Assembly (NCBI GenBank): GCA_030141605.1
Contig: JAQGDQ010000794.1
Span: 31,097 to 95,096, forward strand
DNA: 64,000 nucleotides
From: Tubiluchus corallicola
Taxonomy: Eukaryota; Priapulida; Priapulimorpha; Priapulimorphida; Tubiluchidae
Direction of reading: 5' to 3'
The translations under genes were made by a program, and so were the position numbers. The notes beneath the pieces are model-generated. The model searched no databases, had not been told where the DNA came from, and saw nothing but the letters and a program-made list of their open reading frames with translations. Below are positions 46,104 through 58,400 of the stretch, in pieces. Positions within the stretch are counted from its first letter, which is position 1, and each line of letters starts with the position of its first letter.

Positions 46104-46465
46104 TCAGTTTGTTGTGTACGAGTCTGGAAGATATTGCAGTTTGTGCTTGTTCAATAGACTAGATATTTTTTCTATGTATTTGAGCCCTTGTTTGCGCATG
46201 GTTTCAGTAAATGGATCAAAAGTTCTGCTGCTGTTTTGTGCCTTTCTTTTGAAGATGCCTTCTTTATGCTCAATTGTGCAATCGAGCCTTTCACCAAGTT
46301 CATTCATGTTTAATTTGAGAAAGTTTAAAACTCTTTTCAATTCTCTTCGTGTATCTGCAACCAAGTCTTCAAAATACACAACCATTATAGGTTTGTTGGC
46401 ATTCAAATAAGCAGAATTGGTCAAATACCATTGTTCTAACATCCTGGCTGCATATTCATCCCATT
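46104..46465 (-). CDS. WSCD-like gene, last exon
   Basis: The acceptor on the minus strand is TTATTTCCAG. It encodes [37 protein letters not shown] and [18 protein letters not shown], then a TAA. It covers the C-terminal part of the sulfotransferase fold. The Y-FEDL-D and DPFT motifs are typical of the family. Confidence 0.85.
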
Positions 46466-49400
46466 CTGGAAATAAAACATGATCATAGTTAGTCATAGTT
46501 AAATTTAATATTTAACATCAATTTTTATACCTCTATTAATTTGGACTTTAGAGGACCATACATTTTAAACCAGAGTGAATTAGCCAATAACTTGCCAGCT
46601 AATTTGCAGTGGTAAAACAGCTAACTTTTGCCAATTAATTTAATATTGTTGGTATCAAAGATGCCCAACAAGTTAGTGTACTCCTGGTAAGAACAAATTA
46701 GTTAAGGGAATCGTGTTTATATTTTTTCGCTTTTGCAGTTAAAAATGCTTTCGGTTTGTTCAGCCTTATTATAGAGGTCTTAGTGAAAGCTTAACTCAAT
46801 TAGAACAGGCTACCATGTTAATTTTTATCTTTGTTTGCTTTTAGTCATAGTTTATTCTGCGCCAAATGTAAAAACAGTAGTGCTTTGAAATGAAGAACTG
46901 CTTTGAATTGAAATGCTTGCAGCACCCATTGACAATATGTAACGCTTCATAGTAGTGTGTCTGGTGAATAAGTGGAACTGTATTTATTGATATTTACTCC
47001 TTTTGTTTATGTATTAGCGTAGTGTAATAACTTCTCATTTCTAAAAAAAAGAAAATTTTATGCTTACTGCCATTTTTAAACTTTTCGGGTGAAAGATCGG
47101 CTATGTGACTTTTAGTGTTATGGCGCTTCCATTCCGCAATGATGGCTTTAAAAGGATTCCTGATGAGGAGTATCATGGAATTGTATATTTCTATAGATCT
47201 CTCTTCATATTTATGAGATTTTACTGCGATGGTCTGGCCGCTTTTAGGTGCGCGGTATTCTCCCAAGAATCCTGAAATTAGAGTTAAGATAAACTATAAA
47301 GTGCTGAATCTATTGGTCGACAGTTGGTCAATACGTAAGTTAGCCAATTTGTAAAAAACTGATCAACCAATCGATCAAGTAGCTATCGATCTAGCAATAG
47401 GATAGCTCCCAATCTTCCAATAAGCCTATCAGAAAAAGGGGTGACAAAACTACTGGGTGTGTGCCCATCTGTCAAACATACACTTACTTAATCGCCCCCA
47501 GTCAGTCAGTTAGGCAGTTACTCCCTCAGAGAGTTAACCAGGCAGCCAAGCAGCCAAGCAGCCAGCGAAACACTCAAGCAATATAAGTAATTTCAGGGAT
47601 TGCTGGCTAGCTGAACTGATTGTTGTTAAAAATCATAATTACCACCATAAGTTTCTTTTTTACCTCCGTCAAAAAGAGATTTGTCATTATATACACTTCC
47701 AGTATATACTCCAGTAGAGAGCTCAATAAGATAGCGAATCCAGGTATTTCCAGAACCGGGAAAGCTCACTAATCCAGTTATGGGATGTGTTCCTTGAGGA
47801 TCTAATCTTACTTTCCCACATCGTGTATCTGAAACATTGTTCGACGAAACAGTTTACTAAAGTTTATTGTAACTACTACTAGTTTACTGAATATTTGAAT
47901 GCAGCGGTAAGAAATTTTACTGCTTTTTATTAACTTCATTTATTTTCTGAACGATTACCAATGCACCAATAAATTATTGCTCAAGCAAAATCGATCACAT
48001 CAATCAGCTACTATTGTGCACAGGTACAACTAGCAAGCGCAAAACGGCACTTAATATTTCAGCCATTGCACTGATGTCTCAACAGGTCCCCCTCTCCGTC
48101 TACATACCAGGGTCTACTTTTGACATGTTAGTGGCGTCATTTACCCCTTGTCGCCCTCGCAATTATACAAGTGTAGTAATTCTGTCTTTGCACATTGACT
48201 GTTCGACCTTGTACAGAATAAAGCAGATATTCAATAATACACAATATAGGCTGGTTTTCCATTTTTCAGAATGAGTTCAATTTTCAAGTAAGTCTGCCCT
48301 CCGTCACGTACAAGGGCTTTTTTGCTACTTCTATAAAGGATCTCAGGACCTCTCATCATTAAATGCCAAGAATTCGTTTACCATACTTGCTCTTCCGCAT
48401 CGATAAATGAATTGTGTTTGGATAATATTCATATTTTCATCATTTAAATTTAGCCTCTTACCTTGAGATGCCATTGACGTTGTTTGGAGCGCATTGCATT
48501 CCGAGAACACTGGAAAGTTCATAAAATTTTCTCTTCTGCTAAAATGATTGATGTAGGAAAATCATTTACATATGATATTATTGTTTATTTCACGTACCAT
48601 TTACTCTAACTCCAAACGTTAGAAACTTGTACAGCAGAGCTTTGTAATCGTGATTACATGCATCCAGACTGCAATTTGTGGAATCGAGGTTGTCCTCATC
48701 TGCACAAAGACATCTATGGTCCAATTCACTAACCGCAATGTAAGCATTGCCTCTGTAAAAAAAACTGAATCTGAAAATGTGTGTGCAAATTATTTCAGTA
48801 CGTAAGCCTGAATGGCTGCAATTCTGGTGGTTTAAACTTTTCGAGAAAAATAAACAATTCCATAACACAACAGTTACTCTGAATTATATGAAACACAGAA
48901 AAATACAAAAGAGGAATGTAGACCTAAAAGAACATAATAAACTTGATCAACATAAAGGGCACCAGGAGAGTGCAGATCAGTGCCAATGCTTGTAGAGTAT
49001 ACTTTACTAAACTTTATGCTGAATTATACAGACTTAGATTACCAGTAATTGTCCCTATGTGTTTTTGAATACAGTACATTCCCCCGAAATACAATCAGAT
49101 AGTAACAACTCGTAGTAACTATTCAGCCTGCTGGAGCTGATTAAAAAAGAACTTGCGGCCCAAATCCTTCTCTTTCCAAAAAGCTCCAGACCTCCCTGAA
49201 AGACGGAATTTATTTCATACGATGTTAGGTGTTTTGTGGAAAACGGGCGAAAAATGATCAATTTGGGATATTACCCATCTCTCCTATCCGTTTAACGCAG
49301 ACATCCCGAAAATACACCAAAACTAAGAGCCCTGTTCTTTGCCCCAACCATCTCAATGTTTCTGGAACTCGATGAAGTAGTTTTTGCATAATCATGTTGC

Positions 49401-52400
49401 ATTAATCAACGTGATAATAATTCTCTCATTAAAAACACTACTGGATAAATTATGCGAAACCCCTTGGCCTAAAATTTTTACCGGTGTTATGGCTGGCTAA
49501 GACATTATTTACTATTATGTTCAAAGCAAAATATCACATTGCTGCTAGACATATTGGCATGTAAAATCGTCAATACAGACAATATGTCTTTGTCTAGAAA
49601 TGTACAATGCATGTATAAGAAACCGCTTGATGACTTAATTTTTTCGCAATGTTCTCTTTAACTGAAACGTGTCAATCTTTGACAACACTGGCACAGCTGC
49701 AAAAGTTTAACCAGTTCTTTAGAAGAGCTAAAATTATTAGCCTGTTTTCCAGGCAAGCTTTCCCCAGTTTGAAACAAGAAAACTCTCTTGGCAAATAGAG
49801 CTTGAAAAATCGTCTTGAAATTTTGTACTGCTCACATGTTGTCTTATTACATACTCTTGCGTTTAGAAGTGAAAAACTTGTAAGTTTAAATTCCAGTAAC
49901 AGCAAGGCAAGTTGAAAACAAGTTTATAATGTTGCGTTAAGTTTGATAAAATAGCCTAAGCATTTGTATCACACTCTTCTCTAACTAAGTCAAAGTATAA
50001 ATTATCTTGTATTGTCAAAAAAAGTAAATAGTGAGACACAGCCAATAGTGCACACTGGGATAGTAACACAGAGACCTTTTATCAGCTGCAGAGAATATTT
50101 CAAATTATTAAGAACTTTCACATCCAATTAGGCCTACATAAATCATTCAAACAGGTAAGCTTAATAACAACCTACATAACTTTGTATGGAAAGGTTTTTG
50201 GAATACACTTTAAAATTCGCATTTCTTTTCATTTAAACTAATTGAATATAAATGATCAGTAGGCACTTTCACATTTATAGCACCATACCAGGTTAATCTC
50301 GATCCAACAAGGTGCAGATGGCCAAGTCGGGCTCTCATTGTATTTCATCTACTGTTATTCTGGGTTTGCTGTACTACAAGCACAGCATCAAAAAATTTAT
50401 AAAAAAGTAGTGCATTTTCAAAGCATTCTTTGTACTAGTGAGCCACAAAAGAGGTGACTGAGCGTGAATTCACCTTCCCCTTTCAGCTAAAGCTTCTCAA
50501 AACGGGCAGTAATTTCGTTACAGATTTTAATGATATTTAAGATAGATCAGAAACACAACAAAAAAGGGGAAGCATTGTAGACCATTCAGTCTCGTACAGG
50601 TAACTTCACTGACCCACAAGGATTCAGAAAATTTCTGTCCTCACGAGACTCTTGCGTCTTGTACCTTTTTAGGTTTCACCCAGTAAAACAAAACAAGAAA
50701 AAGAAATGAATTCAGAAAAGAAAGAAAAGCGAAAGGTCAAGCTAAAACACAAGAGTAAAGAAACAAAACAAGAAATAAATTACAAAAGAAAGAAGAAAAA
50801 GTACATAACGAACAAGGATATATAGATATACTTTGTGTAAAACTACTACATATAGTATTACACGAAGTACACACAGTTAGATATACACAAACATTGCCAT
50901 GTGAGATAAACCGAAAACAAAAAAATCATTGGAAAAAAGTCACAGATAAAGATCACTGAAACAGCCATGTCCCTAACTCTAATCCTAACCCCAGCCCATA
51001 AGCCTACCCCTAAGATATCGAACAAAATGTGATTTCGGTCACATACATGTAATGCCGTCATATATAAATATGTATTGTAAATAGTACAAGTCATGCAAGG
51101 CCAGACCAAAACTGATTTACAATTTCTCACAGTTCTTAAATAAATTGTTACTGACTTGAATATTCTTGTTTGGTTACCCGTCTTTCTTCCTAGCCAAAAC
51201 TGTGAACTGCTCACCAACATGCCTATGGTACATACCGGTCACAAAATCAGTTATGCTGAAACTTAACTGTCATAAATGTTCTTGCTATAATTATGCTATA
51301 GGTATGTATACCTTTCTCGACATTTTCTGATGCATTCTGCAGCTGTTGGTTTGTTCGGCGGCAGCCTGATTGTGTTTTTGTAGCTGAAACCACTCAAGCT
51401 AGAACAACAGCCCAGGAAGTTGCCTGAAACATACGTAAAAGGTCACTAAGTCAACTTCAAACATGGGCGCAGTATCGTCTTAGCTAAGCATATCTTGACA
51501 CGGTATACTACTTAACAACAAAACATGAATTATAATTTTGCTTTTTTTCTAGTTGTGCCTGTTTTCCATTCCAGCAAAATGATAAAGGAGAATAATAACA
51601 AAGGCAGATAATTCAGTCTTGCAGACTGAGTTTCTGCCAAGCAAAATATAAAGTCTTCAAGCATATGTACGGAATTCGCGTGACAAACGATATTGGCACA
51701 AAAGACTGCTGTCAAAAATCATAGTGCAACTATAAATCTGTAGTGCAAAGAAAAAAGAGATAAACTAAGTTTACAAAAGGAGTTGCCCTTAAGCTCAATA
51801 GCAACACATTTTCGTATTATTAACGTGGACGGAGCATCCTCTTACTACAGCTAAGTAAAATCGTACGCCCTATAATAACAGCACAGGAATTATTGTTTTT
51901 CAGCTGTGAATATTTGTGTAGATTTTTGCATTTTGTACAATTCGATTTACCAGATGCTGCAATTAGCGGGAAAGGGGCTTGAACGTACGACCCTACAGTT
52001 TATTCTCCTCCTCATCTAGAAGGCACAATTAATACGATTTTTAGTATTTTCTGTAGTTTGAAGTTGATGTGTAAAACTTTTGTACGAAAGACAAGAAGAG
52101 AAAACAAACAGGAGAGAGAGAGAGAGAATTAAGAACGCGTCCGCGAGAGACCATGCAAAATCGAAAAATACCGTCACAAGGTTAGGTAAACCGATTCAGA
52201 CCAAAGTTCGAGTATGAGGTCCACTAGTCACTAGTATTCACTATGTGAATCCGCTTGGCCCAACTCTTCATAGTAGCAGAGGTACGGCATAGGCCGATTT
52301 TCATGAAAAAATGCCTATTTTTCTCTATTTTTTACTCATGTTTGAAGGATTAGTCATGCAGCAACTACTGAGTTTGAATAGATCTGACTCTGCACAGTAT

Positions 52401-55400
52401 TGGATCTTGTTATCTTCTCCAAAATGACTTTTCGACTTTTGTCCCAAACCTCCCTCTTTCCGCTCTACTGGGGGTCTTTAAGCTCGCATTACGCACAAGA
52501 CGCAAATACTCTGTCATTTCAAAGTCTTATATCTCACCCACTGCGGGGGCGGGAACAAAAATATCGATATGTATGTGAATAGAGCATCCCATCCCACTAT
52601 GCTGTAGTGACAATTTCGATGGAGCGAATTTCCACCCTATTGTAAAAGACCCCTGAAAGAGGCATATATCAGGGTGAAAATATAGGTAACAACGTTCATC
52701 AAAAAGCTTCGTGTAGGTAAACATGAGTTGTCAAATCTTGTCAAAATACTTCAAAGCATCATAAATATTCATCTTTGGCAACTAGGGGCCTGGCCAGCAC
52801 AATGGTTAAACTACTGACAGGATTGGACTCCAGCATTCAAGATGGCGGCCACTGCTGAACTAAAATGTTCGTTTTCTTGACTGTTTACCAGCGTTAAATG
52901 CGGTATTCTGACTAGTTATCCGCACGAAACGAATATTGTGAATCTATTAGCCTGTACTAAAGACACTAGACCGCATTTAGAGCGCTTCCATTTTCAAACA
53001 AATGAAATATCTACGGAATGGAAATTGCTTCTTGCAAGGGAAAATGGAAAATGTTTTATGTACTGTTTATTTTCTATGCTTTGTAAATGTTATGTACAGG
53101 TTATTACCTAGTTATTACTCATTGTCTTACATAGGCATAAAGCCAGGACACAAAGAAAATTGCCCTAAATCTGAGCGAATGCCCAAAAAATATGGGACAG
53201 ACTTCCCCCAAAATATCATTTGTCCGGTGATTTTTTGACAGTAAACATCGAAAATTTTTGTGCCATTGGCACACTCATTCAATCACACTATTAATATTTT
53301 TTGTCAGAAGTATCGATTTTGTGCCACAAATAAATTTTGGGCGAAGAACAATTTTCTGAGCTAAATATCACCGCCATCCCCCTAGAAGCGGCCCATACGC
53401 TTATATTGTCTCATGTTTAGACTGTAAGATTTTCTCTTTATCACTTTCCCCATGATATATTTGTCTATATTTCTGTATATATCTTCTAGTGATAATCTAT
53501 CTGCATCGATAATTCTTTCTCTATTATTTAGATATTATGGTTTTGATTACTTGTACTACTCTTCAGTGATAGGATTAAGCTGCTACAATAAGAACAGTAT
53601 TTTGGACTTAGAGAAATTAATTCTGACTGAGTTTTGTAGTTTTTCATTTTTGTACTGATATTCATAATCTTCTATGTATAGCCATGAAGCTTATTCATAT
53701 AAAAAGTATAAAAAATGAGCGGATGTATAAAAATGAACCGATTTCTATTTTATATGTATATACCAAGTGTTGTCAGATTCTTTCGCTAGCAATGACTCTC
53801 AATCTTAACAATCGGTACTTCTTTTCTAATAGAGGGCATATTGTTTAGTCTTTCCACTAGCGATTCAGTGTGTAGAGAATGCCCTGAATCAGGGTCGGAC
53901 TCGGTACTAGGGGCATGCATGATGTCCTGTCCTGAAATCCATCAGAAGAGGCAATTATTCATATTTGTAGTCATATGAAAATTCCGACATAACTAAACCA
54001 ATTTAAGATGAAATTTGCAAATTTCTAGCAATTTCCATGGCAAAGGAATCTATTGCTACTAGGAAATTAGAACACTAGTCACAGAAAATGCAGGTTAAAC
54101 GTGACTAAATGCCTACTGTAATATACGACCTGAGCCAAGTATGTCTACTTTTTACACATGGACGGAATTATTATGGAAAGTAAAAAAAGTGTGTTGATAT
54201 GGCAATTTTTTCTAACAGTGCCCCCTTTATATAATGTCATTCATGATATTATCTCAGCTCGTGCGTTTTCATGAAATTTAGAATACAGATTTGTCACTTA
54301 TAATCCAGCATATAGATAGAAAAAATATTGAAAAACTACAAAAAAGGCGAATTTTGCTGATTTTTGTGAAATTTTAAAGTGCCTGTACTAAATACTGAAA
54401 CAGGCTCCAGCGAATTTTCTTTTTTATATTATTAGTGAGGATGATGGTTAACACATACATGAAAATCAGAAGTTCTGTAGCCCCGCAGTGGGCGTGTTAT
54501 GAGTCTTACAACTTAACCTCTCCCTGGACTCTTAACAAAGAGCCGAATTTGAAAAATCCCGTTCTCCGATACTATTAATAGTATGTCAGAAAAAGTTAGC
54601 ATATCAGAAGACAATGTCTGGGTCTATGTACCAGCCAACTTACATCGACCCATCTATAATAGTTTATACAGGAGAAAAAGTTAAACTAACCCCCCAAAAT
54701 AGCGATTTTTTGCCTCTTTTGAGGTCAATTTCTTGATGTGGTCATTTCTCTGCTAATAGTAGCTCGATCGATTTGATATCTTGGTTACACGGTTTTGGGG
54801 GTCGCCCTTCATGTTAGAAAAAAATGATATAAATTCCTCACCCCTCATGTGCCACCCTCTGCATGGTGCTCTCGCGGACTCGTTCTTAAATTTCAAGAGT
54901 TCGACAGAGAAACAGTATGAGGGACTTTTATGTACTCGTACAATAGTAGTAGTATTTTTATTGTCATTACCACCAACTACGGCCAAATCACGTTATGAAC
55001 ACCGGTTTTCGTCTGATCACCGTAGTTAAGCAACGTAGAGCCTGGTTAGTACTTGGATGGGTGACCGCCTATGAATACCAGGTGCTGTAGGCTTGCGGGA
55101 TGCCCACACTGTACCTCGACAGTAGGCGGAGGAGCTGCACAAGCAGCCAACGGCTAGAGGGCGGAGGAGGTCAAGTGACCCAACGGCCATGTGTAGAGGA
55201 ATAAACCTTCCAAATCAGGAGTGGAGCCCCGAAGGCGGACCAGTGCAGCATGCTCAATGACTCCGGCAGCTCCTGCAGCCAACCTGGTGCCAAACGTATC
55301 GCTCCGCTTTCCTTTGGACTACACCCGGGAGGAAGAGAGGAGGTTCCTGTTGTCTCGGCAACTCAGGATCTCCATACACCTAGCCCAGGTGTGTGCCGTG

Positions 55401-58400
55401 GACGGGCCACTCCTGTGGTTTAAGGATCAGATTGCTCAACCACAGTCGACGCTGCAGCTCCATCAATGTGATCAATAACTGACTCTCTTGGCGCACACTC
55501 CATTGTCTTCCGAGACAGAAGGATGCTAACAATACCACCAACAAAATGACATGTACAGAGTTACACTAACGGTACGTGTAACGCGCCATGTTACAGACGA
55601 CACAAATATTAGTTAACACATTTTGCTAAAGTATAGCGCAAAATATAACATTATAACATCCAAAATGATATTAATAAGCAGTAATAAAATTTTAGTTAAC
55701 TTAACTGTCACTTACGTAAATAACTTAAAATATCGCTTAAAAATTTTCCGCAGGTTAAAGTGTTGATATTGCAAAACTTGAAAACATTACTTAAATTTAG
55801 ACTGCGTTACTGCAGGGACACAGTCTTATTTCATGTGGGATTGGGGGTCTATGCCATCGCCTTGTCTCAACTTGCAGGGACACAGCCTTATTTCATGTGG
55901 GATTGGGGGTCTATGCCATCGTCTTGTTTCAACTTGCAGGGACACAGCCTTATTTCATGTGGGATTGGGGGTCTATGTCATCGCCTTGTCTCAACTTGCA
56001 GGGACACAGTCTTATGTCATGTGGGATTGGGGGTCTATGCCATCGTCTTGTCTCAACTTGCAGGGAAACAGTCTTATTTCATGTGGGATTGGGGGTCTAT
56101 GCCATCGTCTTGTCTCAACTTGCAGGGACACAGCCTTATTTCATGTGGGATTGGGGGTCTATGCCATCGTCTTGTCTCAACTTGCAGGGACACAGCCTTA
56201 TTTCATGTGGGATTGGGGGTCTATGCCATCGTCTTGTCTCAACTTGCAGGGACACAGCCTTATTTTATGTGGGATTGGGGTCTATGTCATCGCCTTGTCT
56301 CAACTTGCAGGGACACAGTCTTATTTCATGTGGGATTGGGGGTCTATGCCATCGTCTTGTCTCAACTTGCAGGGACACATTCTTATTTCATGTGGGATTG
56401 GGGGTCTATGCCATCGTCTTGTCTCAACTTGCAGGGACACAGCCTTATTTCATGTGGGATTGGGGGTCTATGCCATCGTCTTGTCTCAACTTGCTGGGAC
56501 ACAGCCTTATTTCATGTGGGATTGGGGGTATATGCCATCGTCTTGTCTCAACTTGCAGGGACACAGCCTTATTTTATGTGGGATTGGGGTCTATGTCATC
56601 GCCTTGTCTCAACTTGCAGGGACACAGCCTTATTTCATGTGGGATTGGGGGTCTATGCCATCGTCTTGTCTCAACTTGCAGGGACACAGCCTTATTTTAT
56701 GTGGGATTGGGGTCTATGTCATCGCCTTGTCTCAACTTGCAGGGACACAGCCTTATTTCATGTGGGATTGGGGGTCTATGCCATCGTCTTGTCTCAACTT
56801 GCAGGGACACAGCCTTATTTCATGTGGGATTGGGGGTCTATGCCATCGCCTTGTCTCAACTTGCAGGGACACAGTCTTATGTCATGTGGGATTGGGGGTC
56901 TATGCCATCGTCTTGTCTCAACTTGCAGGGACACAGCCTTATTTTATGTGGGATTGGGGGTCTATGCCATCGTCTTGTCTCAACTTGCAGGGACACAGTC
57001 TTATGTCATGTGGGATTGGGGGTCTATGCCATCGTCTTGTCTCAACTTGCAGGGACACAGCCTTATTTCATGTGGGATTGGGGGTATATGCCATCATCTT
57101 GTCTCAACTTTCAGTCTGTGAGAAGACAGAACAAAACGTCTGAAGTTAATTCCAAGGGCATCAGGAATGGTACATTTATAAATTTCATATTGTTCTGGGG
57201 AGGAACTTAACATTAAGTAAGTGGCGAATCTAGTCTTAGTCTGACTTTCTCTTCTAATGCATTCCAGGCTACTTCTTGAACAATGATCAAAATCCACGAT
57301 TAAAAATTCAAGGAATTACTTGACAAGTTCCCGAGCTATAGCAATTGGTTCCTCACGGCTCCATGAACGAAGCTTTTTGTTCATGTAGTCCGCTCTTCTC
57401 TTAAGAATTCTCTCTTTTAATCTTGGCATGTCAGCTTCAGCATAACATAATTCAATGGGTGTTTGTAATTTCACCCCAAGTAAAGCTTTCACAACGTTAT
57501 TGTACAAAACTTCTAAACTTTTAAATTCACTCGTTAACCATGTTTCAACTAATATAACAAGGTACTAGTTACGCAAGCCTCTGCAACTTTCTTTTTTAAC
57601 AAAAATGGCATGTTATAATTACGAGCGATAAAATACACGTATTTTAGCATATGTTTGAATTGTCTTTAAGGTGGATTTTCATAACAGAAGACATTTTACC
57701 GTCGTCTGTGATAGGAGACCCTAAATACCAATAAGATTGTGTATAATTAACCTGCAAATTGCACACCCAAAAACTAATTCTATCTTCATACCGAATTCGT
57801 CACAAAATTCTAACAGTAACTTAAATTACTACAGGATCAATACAGGATTCCCGAGACGTAGCAAGAATTGCTGTGTCGTCCATGAACAGTCACGTGTGCA
57901 AAGTGTAAAGAAAGTGATTTTTGCCCAAAAGAACTGATTTTTCTTACAAAAAAGTCTTCTTACGTAAAACGAACAGAGAACAACTCATTGGAACTCCTTG
58001 CTTGACTCGTGCAGAAGCATCTATTAACGCAGAATTGAACACTAACTTTGTACAACTATGCATTGCACGCATCACAAGCAAGAACTTCTGCCCACAACAT
58101 GCATTTTTTAATTGTTCTACTAACATTAACCTGGGCACTTTGTCATATGCTTGTTGGAAATCTACATACAGAATCCACATTTTCACTTTGCTCGCTTTTG
58201 TATAGAAGTCTAAGGGCTAATATTTGATCAATGGACCCCTGCCGGTCTGAACTTCGGTTTGTTAAGGACATGGCTTAAACCATAATTCAAATCTTTTTGC
58301 CAGGAATTGATTCAAACATTTTACATAGTGCATCCATTATAATAATTCCTCTATAGTTCTTACATATGTTACGTGACCCGTTCTTAAAGATAATTACCAG

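Noticed and set aside
54975-55093. Functional 5S rRNA gene
   Set aside because: No terminator T-run, several departures from consensus, and continuous extension into non-5S sequence make a SINE head more likely.
55221-55478. 85-codon ORF after the 5S-like sequence
   Set aside because: No recognised domain; it lies in the putative retroposon body.
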